Shown here piece after piece: positions 50,283-63,337 of a stretch of DNA of 64,000 bases. The translations under genes and the position numbers were made by a program. The DNA comes from Vespa crabro. Its lineage: Eukaryota > Arthropoda > Insecta > Hymenoptera > Vespidae. The notes under the pieces are model-generated. The model was not told the DNA's origin and did no database searches. It saw nothing but the letters and a program-made list of their open reading frames with translations. Each line of letters begins with the position of its first letter. Positions within the stretch are counted from its first letter, which is position 1. The stretch is from positions 5,352,826 through 5,416,825 of the forward strand of contig NC_060971.1 of the NCBI RefSeq assembly GCF_910589235.1, in the 5' to 3' direction.

Positions 50283-50346
<64 letters not shown>
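49993..50346. repeat. Two long (GA)n blocks flanking a GC-rich segment
   Basis: Blocks at about 49993-50042 and 50288-50346, with about 245 bases of unique CpG-rich sequence between them. Confidence 0.95.
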
Positions 50347-50352
<6 letters not shown>

Positions 50353-50797
50353 ATAGAAAGACGTGTGACCGTTTGTAGTGCAGTGCCTCGTCCATGTGAA
50401 CACGATGACAACCACTATTATTACTATTAGTACTACTATTGTTGCTACTATTAGGATGACGACAAAGACGACGACGTTTTGCTTGCTCACGCGGAAAGTC
50501 TGTGATAGTCGATGACAGCGACGCCATTGCTCGGATTAAACGGACACAGACGGCCGAGGATCGTGTTCCGGGAATCGTCTTGATTGGAAGATCCGGTGAG
50601 TGCGTTTACGATTTATCGATCTATCGATCTTACCGCGAAAGTGTATTTCCTTTTTTTTTTTGTTCTTTCTATTCGCTCGTGAAAAATTTGTGATATTTTG
50701 TGCGTTACTTATCGTTCACGTGTGAAGTGCGTCTACTGCTTTCAGAGATACTGTCAGTTTATTATTATCATTTTTTTTTCCTTTTATTAAGCTTTAG

Positions 50798-50843
50798 TAA
50801 GGATTATGGATCCGGATGTGCGAGTTACCGGACGAGGAAACAG
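50798..50843 (+). CDS. Possible short first coding exon, gene unknown
   Basis: After a T-rich tract and a TTTAG acceptor, an ATG at 50806 opens MDPDVRVTGRGNR and then meets a possible donor GTGCGA at 50844. Together with the donor at 50596 this would be a second exon after a 202-nt intron. I do not recognise the peptide and no following exon is seen in the window, so this is speculative. Read without splicing, the frame stops after 81 residues. Confidence 0.2.
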
Positions 50844-52376
50844 GTGCGATCGTTTTTTATTACCTCAAACGGAATCCTTTATTCGCAAGATTCTCACGAG
50901 AACTCGACGAATTTCGCGGGAAGAACTCGTATTATATCGAATTACTAGATTCGTGTTTCTTATTTCCTTCAACTTTATGTCCCTTTCATTGAATCGATTT
51001 AAATCAAACGTCAAGAATCATTTTCAATTCATTCGAAAAAATCAGAAGTAATCGCACGAATCGCGTTACGAGTCTTACGGTCGACGAACCTCTATCGATC
51101 TTTAGTTTCTATCTACCTTCTTCTACGTTCGTAATTTCTCGTCACACAAGAACACAATTTGAAAACGATAATCGCGAACAATGATCGATATTATCAAACG
51201 TTTTCAAATCTATTCGAATACAAGCTTTACTATCGTCGTCGTTGTCGTACTGTAGTCGTTTCGATTTCTTCGTCACGGTATTTATCCTTAAAATCACTAG
51301 ATCGTAACGGCAAAACTATCTAGAGACACCACCGTTTCAACAAAATTATTATTATTATTATTATTATTATTTTTTTTTTCTTTCTTTTTTCTTTTACGAT
51401 CATAACGCGAACTAGCAAGAATGAGTTTCGAGTCTATTAGCTGCTGTGAGAAACGAGCTTTCACGATTCCACGATTATCTTAATAACGAATATCTTATAC
51501 TCTATGTTCGACGTATTGCAATGAAATATCGTAGCTCATAGAGAAACTTGCATGAAATTCTTTGACCCAGCACACGTACATACATTTATTCTAAACAATT
51601 AATCAATAATTTTCCCTTTTTCCTTCGGGTATTTTTTTCTTCTTTTTTTTCATATATATGTCTTTTTTGTTTATTTCTTTTTTCCTTTTCTTTTATTTCT
51701 TTTTATTTATTTTTCTCGCGAATTACTCGAAAGCGAGGAAGCGAGACGGTAAACGAGATAAAATGGAAAATGCGTAACGCGGTTATTGATAAACGCTATG
51801 CGTCACTAACCACGATCGATAATAAATAAGCAGTGCCCGCATAGTGCAGGTAGAAAAGCGTCCGATAAGACAGCCGGCAACCGGCTCTAAGCGACGCGAC
51901 GCTTCAAGCAGCCACCGTCCTCCTTGTCGTAGAACTCCGCGATAGGCTTATCGACGTTATGCTTCTTCTCATCAATTTTTTATTGTAGTACCTACTTTTT
52001 CCTTTTTTCTTTCTTTTTATTTTTTCTTCTCTTTTCTTTTCATCCTTTCTCCTCGACGATTGTGAGCCAATATATATATATAACGAATACCTTATATTAA
52101 TATATCATATTATATATATATAATATAATATAAAAATTATCTCGAAATCGTTTTCAAATGGAATTTATTAATTTTCGAAACGATTATTCATTTATTGTGT
52201 AGGAAAGGAAAGAGAAGAGAGATACGTGGTCGGGCATTGACACGAACGGTGTCCTTCCTCGATGGATATCGTGGCTTAATTTGCGGTTACCTTCTTCTTA
52301 ATTTGGTTTTACCAAATGAATAACGTTTTCCAGTGGCATTAGTACGGTATAGAGAGAACGAGAAAGAGATAGACAG

Positions 52377-52377
<1 letters not shown>

Positions 52378-52422
<45 letters not shown>
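52378..52422. repeat. (GATA)n to (GA)n repeat
   Basis: GATA tetramers grade into GA dinucleotides. A similar composition recurs near 53040-53092. Confidence 0.9.
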
Positions 52423-52425
<3 letters not shown>

Positions 52426-53425
52426 CAGGGCAAAAGGGTTATTAGTCAGTTGCAGTTATTTCATTTACTAGTCGCGTTCTTCTTAGTGGTATACTACCAG
52501 TTGTTATTTCTTTATGAGGGACTTGCGACAAAGCTCGGTCTCCACTTAGATCTGAAAAGTTTATGAAAAGTTATTGTTAATCTACGTAAAAATGACACTT
52601 TCAAGCCAATTTGATTTTACTCTTTTTTTTTTTTCTTTCTTTTTTTTCTTTTTTTTCGGACAAGCTTTAACATAAAAGCTTTTCGTTGGTATTATTGAAA
52701 GATATTTCACCTTCTGTAATGTATTACGTTCTATCGTACGGGATTAAGAAATAAAAATGATGGGCTCAAGCGCTTTTAACGGTGACTTAAACTTTACCAA
52801 TGATTTTTCGCCGAGAGAAAAAGATGCTACTCCGAGATAACGATAATTGCGTATTTAACATTTATTGTTCCTTAAAAGTTATATTAGTTAGAAAACATTG
52901 TGGAAATAGGTAGTTTATGATGGATTTAATAAACTTGTCCGATGTAATTTAAGAGAAATATTTAGTCGAACGTTGAAAACGAAGCTTATCGAATTCCGAA
53001 AGATTGATACGAGCGAATGCATCATCGGTAAGAAAGATAGAGAGATAGATGGATAAATAGATAGATTGAGAGAGAGAGAGAGAGAGAGAGAAATGTGTTT
53101 GAATGATGAAGAAAAGAGCTGTTCTTCGACTCGTTAACGGTTTTGACTATCCACCATGCGCTTTAATCTCAGCTGACCCAATTGCCACGACCTTTCCAGC
53201 CTATGGCTATGAGAACGTAGCTTCTTTTTGTGAGTTAGAGTCGCGTTAAACACGGCCGTGGGCTATTTGAGTACCACCTAATTAAGCGACGCCAGTATAA
53301 CTCCGTGATGAATTATCATTGTCTCTCAAAGTTCAGACTTGGCTTTCTTATCTGTCAAATCAGCTGATATATTAAATTGCGTCTCCTTTTCGTACCTTTT
53401 AACTCGGTCGAGACTCCAAAGAGAA

Positions 53426-53429
<4 letters not shown>

Positions 53430-53487
<58 letters not shown>
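53430..53487. repeat. (GA)n microsatellite
   Basis: About 28 GA units inside the gene-poor region. Confidence 0.95.
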
Positions 53488-53490
<3 letters not shown>

Positions 53491-54812
53491 AAATTTATAA
53501 TCGCTGCGACACATACCCATGTAACCACGCACCTTGCGCATTCCACTTGATTAATGAACGACCCACCCGTTAAGTGTTTCATTAAACAACCTATGGTACA
53601 TTGACAAACTTCGATCATCCATTTCTGCTTGATAATTTGTCTTTCGTATACTCGATCTATCAAGTGGTTGCGCGTGCATCCACGAGATCGCGTTTCTTCC
53701 GAGATCGAGCGAGATCACTTAAAAGAGATCGATTACTGATAAAATCTTGAAGGCAATTGCTTCACGAATTTTCATTCTATAAGATGATCGATAATCTATC
53801 GATAGTTTTAAGTAACATTTAATGAAATTAACGACGACAATATTTTTCATCATTTTTAATTATATATTTTTATCATAATAGAGTTTGCTAAATAATTTAT
53901 ATTCAATGAAATTTTAATCTTACAGGTAATATAATCGAGAGTACTTTTTTTTCTTTTCTTTTTTATTCATTTTTGTATAAGGGACTCAGTTCTCTAAAGT
54001 AGTTATCGAGTATCGAACAGGCGGATAATTGTTTGGGATAACAGGATTACTTTTAGGCAACAATCCAAATCTTCATGTTATTCGTTTCTTGGTGCGTTAG
54101 ATGACGACGATGACTGGTATTTGAGATAGAAAGAGAAAGAGATAGAAAGAGCACGTGCTCTTTCTGGCCGACTCAGCTTCGTCGAAGCAGCCTCCTATCT
54201 TGTTGCCTGTCAGATTGTTGACATAGGCAGTGACACGTTTAATAGGATTATTTATGCTCCTAAAGGCGCTTAAACGGTCCCATGTTCGTATCGGCTTCAT
54301 CTACCTGACGGCGCGTAGCATAATTATGTCGACACGACTCGTATATCGGCTTCGCCGAGCCAAGTGACAACGCCTAGGCGTCCCTGATTTTGTCCGCGCT
54401 CGACTTCCGACGTTAATCTCGAGAAGGAAAGACGTTTTAATCGCCCACTATCGCGCGTACCAGAGAAAACTGGTTCGTAATATACCAGCACGCGAGTATC
54501 CTCGATCGATTTGTAACTCCCGACCTGCTGTGAGATAATGTTTCCCGTTAATTGTCCACTTTGATTCGACTAATATCAGAGAGTATTCAAAAGATATGTA
54601 ATATTAATATCCTTTGCTCGAAATGAAAAATGTACTAGGTAATATCTATGTAAATGATTAATAGGTATAACAAATGATCGTTTATTTTTCAAAAAAATAA
54701 ATATCAATCGATAATACATTTGCATTTATAATCGAATTGTTTTATCATAACTTAGATTTGTAGAGGAAGTTATTTATTTCTAGAATGTGTCATATACATA
54801 ACATACATATAC

Positions 54813-54817
<5 letters not shown>

Positions 54818-54856
<39 letters not shown>
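54818..54856. repeat. (AT)n microsatellite
   Basis: About 19 AT units preceded by ACATAT repeats. Confidence 0.9.
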
Positions 54857-54859
<3 letters not shown>

Positions 54860-56093
54860 GAAGAATAAATTACGTTTCAATTAAGCATTATAATTGTCTT
54901 TGACGTTCCAGCTTCTTGCCGTGTTGGATGATTTCTTCGTAAAATTGACGAACAAGAGGCAGAGATAGAGAGAGAGAGCAAGAGAGAGAACAGAAGATAA
55001 TTTATGTTCGTATGAAAGAAAATATGTATCTAATAGAGTGACGAGTATTGTCTATCTTTTTGATAGAATGAGAAGCACTGTGAGATGGCGATATAACGCG
55101 ATATAAGCTCGGATCAGAGGCGACAACCGCTCATTAGCATACAATGCGGGCTAATGGGATCGCACGCTGACGGCTACCGTTCAATACCTTGTCCCCGGCA
55201 TCGTTTCGATTACCCTTCTCTCTCTCTCTTTCTCTCTCTCGACCATCAACCCAAAGCATCTTCGAGCTAGTCATTGAGCTATCGAAATGAATCGTATCTT
55301 TGTCTTCTTCATTCGTTCCTATTTCACATCAACATTTGATTTTTCAATCGTACAATCGATAGATTTTACCTGTCATTTTTACCAGAAAAAGAAAAAGGAA
55401 AAAGCAAAAAAGGAAAAGAAGAAAGGAAAAAAAAAACAGAAAGAAAATTCCATGCAAATTTCTTCAAATAACCAAAAGAAATTTCGATTCTAAACTATTG
55501 AAATTATCCTTACGAGGAAATACGATATTATATTCAAGGTAAAGAAATTGAGTTGTTGTGTCTTATTATAACTAATCGCAGGAGGGAAGAAGACCTTTTA
55601 CGGATTGTCTTGCCTCGAACATCTTCGTTTTATTCCATTAATTCGTGCTAGTGCAACAACGTAAAGCTCGAGGACGTTCAATAAGAACGATGATTTATCT
55701 TAACGAGAAACTAGCTATCGGGTATTAGATAGTTTTCTCTCTCTCTCTCTTTCTCACATTCAATAACAATAAGTATCGGTAGTATAATCGAATCGTTCTT
55801 AGCAGGAACAACCTCGGGCTAAGTTGGGTGTCACGATAGAATATATATATATATATCTTTCTTTTATTTCACTTTGAAAAGATAAAAGCAAGAGGAATGA
55901 TCTCCCTCGAGAAGGTATTGTGTATACCAGTTGCTATTTACACGTCATCGCATAATAGTTCTAACTACGTTCCTCATTACTGGTGCAACGAATACGTGCG
56001 AATACGTCGGTTTTAGTGCGAGCAGTAAAGACCCAAAGGCGTTGTAGGTACCTATTGCTATTCTTGCTGGATTGGTCGGTACAAGAGTAGTGC

Positions 56094-56096
<3 letters not shown>

Positions 56097-56139
<43 letters not shown>
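56097..56139. repeat. (CT)n microsatellite
   Basis: About 21 CT units; pyrimidines on the plus strand, unlike the blocks at 48-50 kb. Confidence 0.95.
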
Positions 56140-56146
<7 letters not shown>

Positions 56147-57144
56147 ATAAGCAGCTCTTTCATTATCGTTTTACCGACTTCAACAAGGATCGGACGGAGC
56201 GATAAGAAGAGAGCACAGTGATCTCTCGGGTGAACGGAAGCCGGCAGTGCGCAAGAATAAGTTCTGAATAATTCCATGCAAAATAGGCTATTGCGAGGAT
56301 GGTATTGCGAAAGGTGTATTCCTGATTTGGACAAATCCACTCGAGCGTTCTTTTAATTGGCCGTTACTATAAAAAGAGGGCGGGGAACAGAGGGAAAGGA
56401 AACAAAAGAAAATGTCGGGCGGGGTGGGTGAGAGTTGGGGAGGGAGAAGAAAAGATAAGGGAGAAGAAAAAAATTATCGTATCGAAGTCATGCGGTTAAT
56501 GAAAACTATCAAAGGGAGTAAATCAAGCGAAAAGAAAATGTTCTCTTCACTTTTACTTAACTTCTTCGATAGCTATCGATCGATGGGGGCTGTTGTTATC
56601 CGTTTAGCTCTTACCGTCCATCCCATGGGTAAAATCATTTTGATCTTATAGAACAGAGTGGATACTACAGGTATATTGGATTTAAGAAGACTCCTTCAAG
56701 AATGTGCTCGAACGTGTTGTAAAAAGCTCTCAATGGGTCGGCGATAAAATGAAATGAACGCTTACAAACTTGCCGCTACTGCTTGCTGTTCCTGATGTTG
56801 CTACTATCGCTGATGCTGTTGCTGCCCCTGCTGTTACTGGTGTTGCTGTTGATGCTGGCCGAAGAGAAGATAAGAGGACGAAAAAAGAAAGGAAATGCGA
56901 GTGGACGTCAATGATGGAAAAGTTAATAAAAAGCTGCCGAGAGAGGCATCTCGATCGATGCGTTAGCTGTCATAAACGATACGCTTCAGTGTGCTACCTA
57001 CTCTTCTCCTCTTCGCTTCGATGCTCCTACTTAGGGCCTCGAGTTATACATTTAACGAGATATTTCCTCCTCGTCTAACGGCAGGAATACCACCTCGAGG
57101 TCGTTTTCTTTGAAAACATTGCGCCCACGCGATATCGGACATAT

Positions 57145-57146
<2 letters not shown>

Positions 57147-57188
<42 letters not shown>
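57147..57188. repeat. (AT)n microsatellite
   Basis: About 20 AT units in the gene-poor region. Confidence 0.9.
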
Positions 57189-57195
<7 letters not shown>

Positions 57196-58189
57196 CACAA
57201 ATATACGTATACATTTACATGTATACAAATCGTAAGTATGAATTAACGAATCGACGTTGATCTCTCGAAACGATTATTCTAAAGCCGTTTTTTTTCTTTT
57301 TCCCATCGGCAAAGATTCACATACACGTTGATCTCTTTTGATAAAGACTCTTCTTCTTTGGTATTTACTTCCATTCGAATCGAAAATGTTTGGAGTTAAC
57401 CGTGACAGGCTGAAATTTAAGCAACATTGTACCTTTAATTCGGCCCATAATGCGACTTATTGAACGCACGCTCGAACGAACATACTCCGAACGTGTTTAG
57501 AAAGGCCGGAGCGTATCATGTTCTTGATTTAAATCACCCGTGAATGGGGATAACGATGTCGTATACGTATTTCAAATGGGCACGCAATTAAATTAGATCT
57601 CGTTTTCGAACATCTTTATGCAAGTCAAGTAAAGACCATGTGTATCCGTGTACGTGTGCGCGTGCGTTTGTATTTGTGTGTCCGTGTATTTATATATGTC
57701 TGTTTGATTTGAAAGTTTTCGAAGAAACATCTACTTACTTCTTTCTGATCCAATTTCATATTCTAATTTTATTCGGACGAGCTTTCGGATAACTTTTAAA
57801 ATATTCTTATGACAATCATAAATTTGTCCCTACGTTCTCTTCAGCAAGCTAAGTTAATTCATTAGTTAGAGAGTCGGTAGATATACCTTAGTATCACGTC
57901 ATTCACTTTTTTGACCCATTATTACTCGGCCTTTCGATAGCTTACGGGAAAACATAGGAATAGATAGATAGATATACACAGGTATAGATTGCTTTGACTC
58001 ATGGAATACACTCGTCCATCGACGTTTCTCGAGAGATATCTGTCGCAATCACTTGGACCTAAATCAGCACGTTAATTTTCATTTTCTTTCTTGTCCTACG
58101 ATAAAATATTTTATATGAAGGTAAGAAAAGTGAACAGATATCAAACATTTTAACGTCACGCATAGTAATAAAAAGAAGAAGCTCTCTCG

Positions 58190-58197
<8 letters not shown>

Positions 58198-58240
<43 letters not shown>
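58198..58240. repeat. (TA)n microsatellite
   Basis: About 21 TA units in the gene-poor region. Confidence 0.9.
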
Positions 58241-58245
<5 letters not shown>

Positions 58246-58800
58246 ACATAGATCTTCCAAAGTATTCGAATATTTCATGATAATTATGTCGTAAACAAGA
58301 AACAAAAAAAAATAAATAAGTAAAAGCAAAGAAGAACTGCTGCATTTCCTCTGAACATAATATTTCTTTTTCTTTTCTCGTTTTTTTTTCCTTTTTTTTT
58401 ATATTATTTTCGACGAAGGGCCCTCTGCATTCTCTCTTGCATACATCCATACATGTATACATATCTACATGTGTATACGTCACAGAGAGCGTATCTCCGG
58501 GTTTCCACGTACGCGCAAGGCTTTCGAAATAAATCGATAAGATCTCGAGTTGGACACGTTTCAAATTAATGTCAATGCGTCGCGAACGCGTGCGTCCGCG
58601 AACAGAAGGAGTTTATTAATGCCTCTCGCCTTGTTGTTCACTCGACTTTTGCTTCGTGATCGCGTCGTAGCGTTATCGCGTTTTCATGCAAAGCAGTAGC
58701 CGTTTTGTCTGCTTACTGGAAGGAGATGAGAGAGAAAGTTTGCGTTCCTACGAGATGTCCGTGACGAAACTCGACCGTGCTTTCTTCGCTTTTAACATTG

Positions 58801-58820
58801 GAAAGAAAGAAAGAGAGAAA

Positions 58821-58853
<33 letters not shown>

Positions 58854-58855
58854 AA

Positions 58856-58914
<59 letters not shown>
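58801..58914. repeat. Compound GA / TA / GA repeat
   Basis: A (GA)n-rich tract, then about 16 TA units, then (GA)n again. Confidence 0.9.
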
Positions 58915-60688
58915 CTAATATTTTCCTAAATCATCGTCGTAATAATAATTATACTCGTTACATTCAATTACATTGCACTCTTGGAACGATTCTCGTCTAT
59001 CTTTAGAAAGGAAAAAAGGGGAAGAAAGAAAAAGAAAAGAAAAGAAAAGAAAAAAAGAAAAGAAAAGAAAGATAGGAAAAAAGAAAAATAAAAGGATTGA
59101 CATATTTCAAGAGTATTTTAAATCCAATTTTACTCGATAGAGACTTCTAGAGTTGGACGGGAACACACTCTCGTTAGATAGTTTGAGTAGAAGGGATAAG
59201 AGTGATTTATCGGTGATTCGAGAGCGCTCGCCAGAGTCGGAAAGTCGCGGTCTCATCCACGTAATCGATGAATAGCGCGAAATTCGAGTGAGCTATATCG
59301 ACGCATAATTGGCACCTTGGAGAACTCAAGCCTTTCGAGCGTCGACTTTCTAACGTGCCGATCGAACGATGGTTATTTATGGGGCGCAATTAAATTAATT
59401 AATCGAGGCGAAGCGTGATAAGCGGACGAAATGGCCGTTAAGCTTGCGCAATCCTTTCGGTGAGGTTAATTGCGAAAATGGCATCTCGATGTAATATGGG
59501 TAAAGGTATAGACGATATAGTCGGCCGGCCTATCGTTTGCCACGCTTTTCTGATGGATCCATCGGCGAGAGTAAAGCGACTAATGGCATCGCTTTCGAAC
59601 TAGGAATCGATCGATCGAATTAGAGGATTTGCGATGGCTTATAGATAGGAGAGAAAAGAGAAGAGAAAAGAAGAGAAGAGAAGAGGAGAAAAGAGAAGAG
59701 GAGAGGAGAAAAAAGGAGAGGAGAGGAAAGGAGAGGAAAATAAATGACGAAGAAAGGAGAGGCAGTGATCGATGGTACGACGCACCGTTCCGAAGCGTGC
59801 CCAGTTACCTTCTCACTTCATTATTCATTCGGCAGCTTCCAATTTGGAACGATTTTGATTTAGCAATCGTCGTCCATCGCAAGCGAGATGCTTTCGCGAG
59901 TTCTTGTTAACGATTGAGAACCTACGGGCTTCTTGATATACAAGATAATTCGCAACGGTGAGGATCGTTTTCTTGATCTATACCGATCGAGCGAGCAAGC
60001 CTTCCGTTCGAAATAGAAATTACTGGTGTATACGCTCGTAACGTCGGGTATATTACTCGTTAGAGTTAGTTTATTAACGTTATTGGTATCAATGTTTCGA
60101 CACCGACAGAATCGTTTCCTTTCAATACTAGATGATGAACGATTATTACGCGCGGTTAATCACGGTTGATTCTTTTAACTGAAACTTTCCGTCGTTATTA
60201 TTAGCGACATGTAAGTATAACAATTCTTCTATGTGCAACACGTTTGATCGTAAAATTATTTCTTATCTGAGCCGAGAAATCAAAGCTTTTTCCTAGTACA
60301 TGTATATATACACACATATACACATGTATATATATACACACGCACGCACGCACATACACACAATATACACAATATACTCATGTATACAATAATTTATCGT
60401 TCCTCCATCAAGTTCTTATCCCTTTCAGTTCATCTCTTTAATATAAAAAAACAGAAATGAAATGGAAAAAGTTATTCCTTTTTCGCGTTTGATCCACCTC
60501 CACATTTCCTCCTCCTCCTCCTCCTCTTCCACCTTCTCAGAGAAATTGCGTTCGATCGGCATTCGTGGCACCCTGTAGAGCATTTCACACTCGCCGCCAC
60601 TGGCGGTCGACCAGTGCACTCCTGACGCGTCCACCTTGCTCCGCAATTATCCAGAGCAGTTCTAAGGTAGCTCTGCGTGAGCAAGTGA

Positions 60689-60750
60689 GCTAGCTAGCTA
60701 GCGAGCTAGCTAGACAGTTAGGTAGCTAGCTAGCTAGCGAGCGAGTGAGC
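60689..60750. repeat. Self-complementary (AGCT)n repeat
   Basis: Tandem AGCT units, each its own reverse complement, in two blocks separated by a short ACAGTTAGG spacer and grading into GCGA units. Confidence 0.9.
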
Positions 60751-61787
60751 GCGTATCACCGATTTCTGTATCGCCTTCGCACTAAAACAGGTAGGTAGAG
60801 AGACTAGAGAGCAGGTCACTTTCGCTGCTCGTACGAGAGCAGCGTTCCAGTGGTCGCGCACGCGTGCTCCTCCATTCATAAAGAGCTATGGAAGAGCGTA
60901 TACACTCAGCTGTGGTGGCCATCCTACGCGCGAGCATGCAACCACGTGGACCCCGACTAGTCTCTCGTGTAATATTCTCTTAACTACCTCCCTCCCTAGA
61001 TCGTTCATTCTCTCTCTCTCTCTCTCTCTTTTTGTTTCATTTTCTCTTTTTCTTTTCTTTTTCTTTTCTGTTTCTTTTTTATTTTTTATTGCTTTTTTTT
61101 CTTTTTTTTTTTTTACTTCATTTTCATCAAGCACAATTAGTAAGACTTTTCTATCCTCGTTCTATGTATATTGTCCAGGACTTGATTATTGTCTATATAT
61201 AACTTGACGATTTTTTCTTTTCTTTTCCCTTCTCTCATTCTCAAGATATTCGTATAGATATATCTATTAATCTTGATGCATAAGACCTTACGGTATTATA
61301 CACCACATTGGTATACAAGTCACGCTTCCTTTATCACGTCCATCGTGTTCAAGAAGATAGAAAATAGATCGATTAAGATGGAAGAAAATTTTCACCGGAA
61401 GGAAAAGTGATTGCCTACAATAGCGATCTATATACTAACTTACTTACTTACTTAGGTCACTTAGTTTACTTATCGAGTAACGTATAGATCTATCTCGTTA
61501 AATCAGCTCGCTCGTTGTTCGTTAAATCACGAAGCTTTCGTAACCTTTCAATTAAGAGTCCAGAGTGCCGAGGAGTCGGATATAACCAACGATCTTAAAG
61601 TGGAAAGCCGTTTCGCGTAATAGTCAACACCATGGCAGATCGCTAGCCACGTTTTGCTCGTCCTCCCTTACGATCCCCGATGATTTAGGATAGAGATCGA
61701 TAAGTAGATTGTGACTTGGACGCCTCCAAGTCAGTTTTATCGGTCACCGAGGTATCACTCTTGACGATGAAACGAGCTGACGACGTA

Positions 61788-61801
61788 CGATCGATCGATC
61801 G

Positions 61802-61844
<43 letters not shown>

Positions 61845-61900
61845 GATCGGCCGGTCGTTCGCTCGCTCGCTTGGTCGTTCGATCGATCGGTCAATTGATC
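61788..61900. repeat. Compound (GATC)n, (TATC)n, (TCGC)n tract
   Basis: Three related tetramer repeats follow one another; the GATC part is self-complementary. A further GATA run lies at 61905-61917. Confidence 0.9.
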
Positions 61901-63292
61901 TAGATGGATAGATAGATAGTTCGATAATAGACCTTGAATTCTCCTCTGTTAGACTTCGTTTCGCTAGGTGGAATCATGTGTTCCTCTTTCTTGAACTCGA
62001 CGAAAGCCCTCGTATTACTAACCACGTTCGTTAATGCCCATAAAACTCTTTAATTCAATCGCGAACAGGTCAACGAACGAAACTGGTAGAGTTTCTGGAT
62101 TACCAATTGCGATTCGTGGAATTTCAAAAAGGGATAACGATGGCGTCTCGATCATTGACACATTTGATCTCGACGGCTCGATTAAATCACGTTTCAATCT
62201 ATACGAAATTACTTTTTCATTAAATATTTATTTATCATTTATCGATGCTTATCGACTCACGATTATATTTCGAAATTCGAACGAGGTATATTTTTTAAAT
62301 CGTTGAATAATACTTGTATCTCTACGTGTGTATGTTCAAAAAGAAAAAAAAATAAACAAAAGAAAAAAAAAGGAAAAAAGAAATGTGCCGCAACTTTAAA
62401 GAATTCGGTTCGTCGTCAATACCACGATGTATTCTCTACGTGCGACTCAATTAACGCGTTCCATCGGTCCATCGACGGACAGTCTCGGCGTCGATCGTGA
62501 AGAACGAGCGTACGTGCTTCACGGATGTCGGAGGACGATCGTACCATACAAACTTCTCGTTCTCGTGAGATTCGATATACAAGCTTGAAACTTCGTATAG
62601 ATCAGCTACTCTTAAGAATGTTGCTATTTCTAAGTAGGAGATATGTTAATCGAACGAGATTCGTGACACTTTGTAGAATTTCTAATGCTTTCCATTCGAC
62701 TTTCCTTTTCTTTCTAGTATTATATTTCTCTCTTTCTTTCTTTTTCTTCCCCTTTCTTCCCTCTCTTGAGGAATACACTTGACAAGATGAGCAAAGCTGT
62801 TACCTTTTATTTGTCGAAGAAATTTGAATGATTAAAGTTTTTCTTCTCTCTCTCTCTCTCTCTCCCTCTCTCTTTCGTAGTTCATCGACATTGTAACAAC
62901 GTACTCGAGACACGACGTCGATTCTAATCGTAGCACTTTTTCCGTTCAACCGGAATAGTAAAACTTTTATTATAGCTGAACTCGTGGTAATACTCGGCCT
63001 ATACTTTACTATACCTAGCGGTGAATTTGTGTTCGCGTAAGAGACCAAGAAAAAAAAAGTTTACTCGTCCGAATGTACCGGGGTGTTCCTTGAATTCTTC
63101 ATACGGATTAAGCCTCAGCATATGGACGATTTAAAGGGTGCATAGCCGTCGTGCACGTGGAAATAAATGTTTTATTTCTCATCGCGGTTCGTCGTACGAA
63201 TGAACATGTATATAGGTAGATACGTTGAGAATACATAACTATAATACACATGTGTACATATGTATAACTGCCGGACGTTACCGTATGGTAAA

Positions 63293-63296
<4 letters not shown>

Positions 63297-63331
<35 letters not shown>
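63297..63331. repeat. (GA)n microsatellite
   Basis: About 17 GA units in the gene-poor region. Confidence 0.95.

Positions 63332-63337
<6 letters not shown>

Larger units (their letters stand above)
47716..50595 (+). promoter_or_regulatory. GC-rich, polypurine-rich candidate promoter/5' UTR of an unidentified gene
   Basis: This stretch combines raised GC content, many CpG, repeated (GA)n blocks with purines always on the plus strand, a CTG/GGT/GGA triplet block and, at its end, a strong donor (CCG then GTGAGTG, donor at 50596). That resembles the long untranslated first exon of an insect developmental gene, and GAGA-rich promoters are typical targets of the GAGA factor. The long frames on both strands translate into serine-leucine, alanine, glycine and arginine runs and are not convincing proteins. 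The downstream gene is not identifiable. Confidence 0.35.

Noticed and set aside
58686..59006. 106-codon frame
   Set aside because: Dominated by translated GA and TA repeats.
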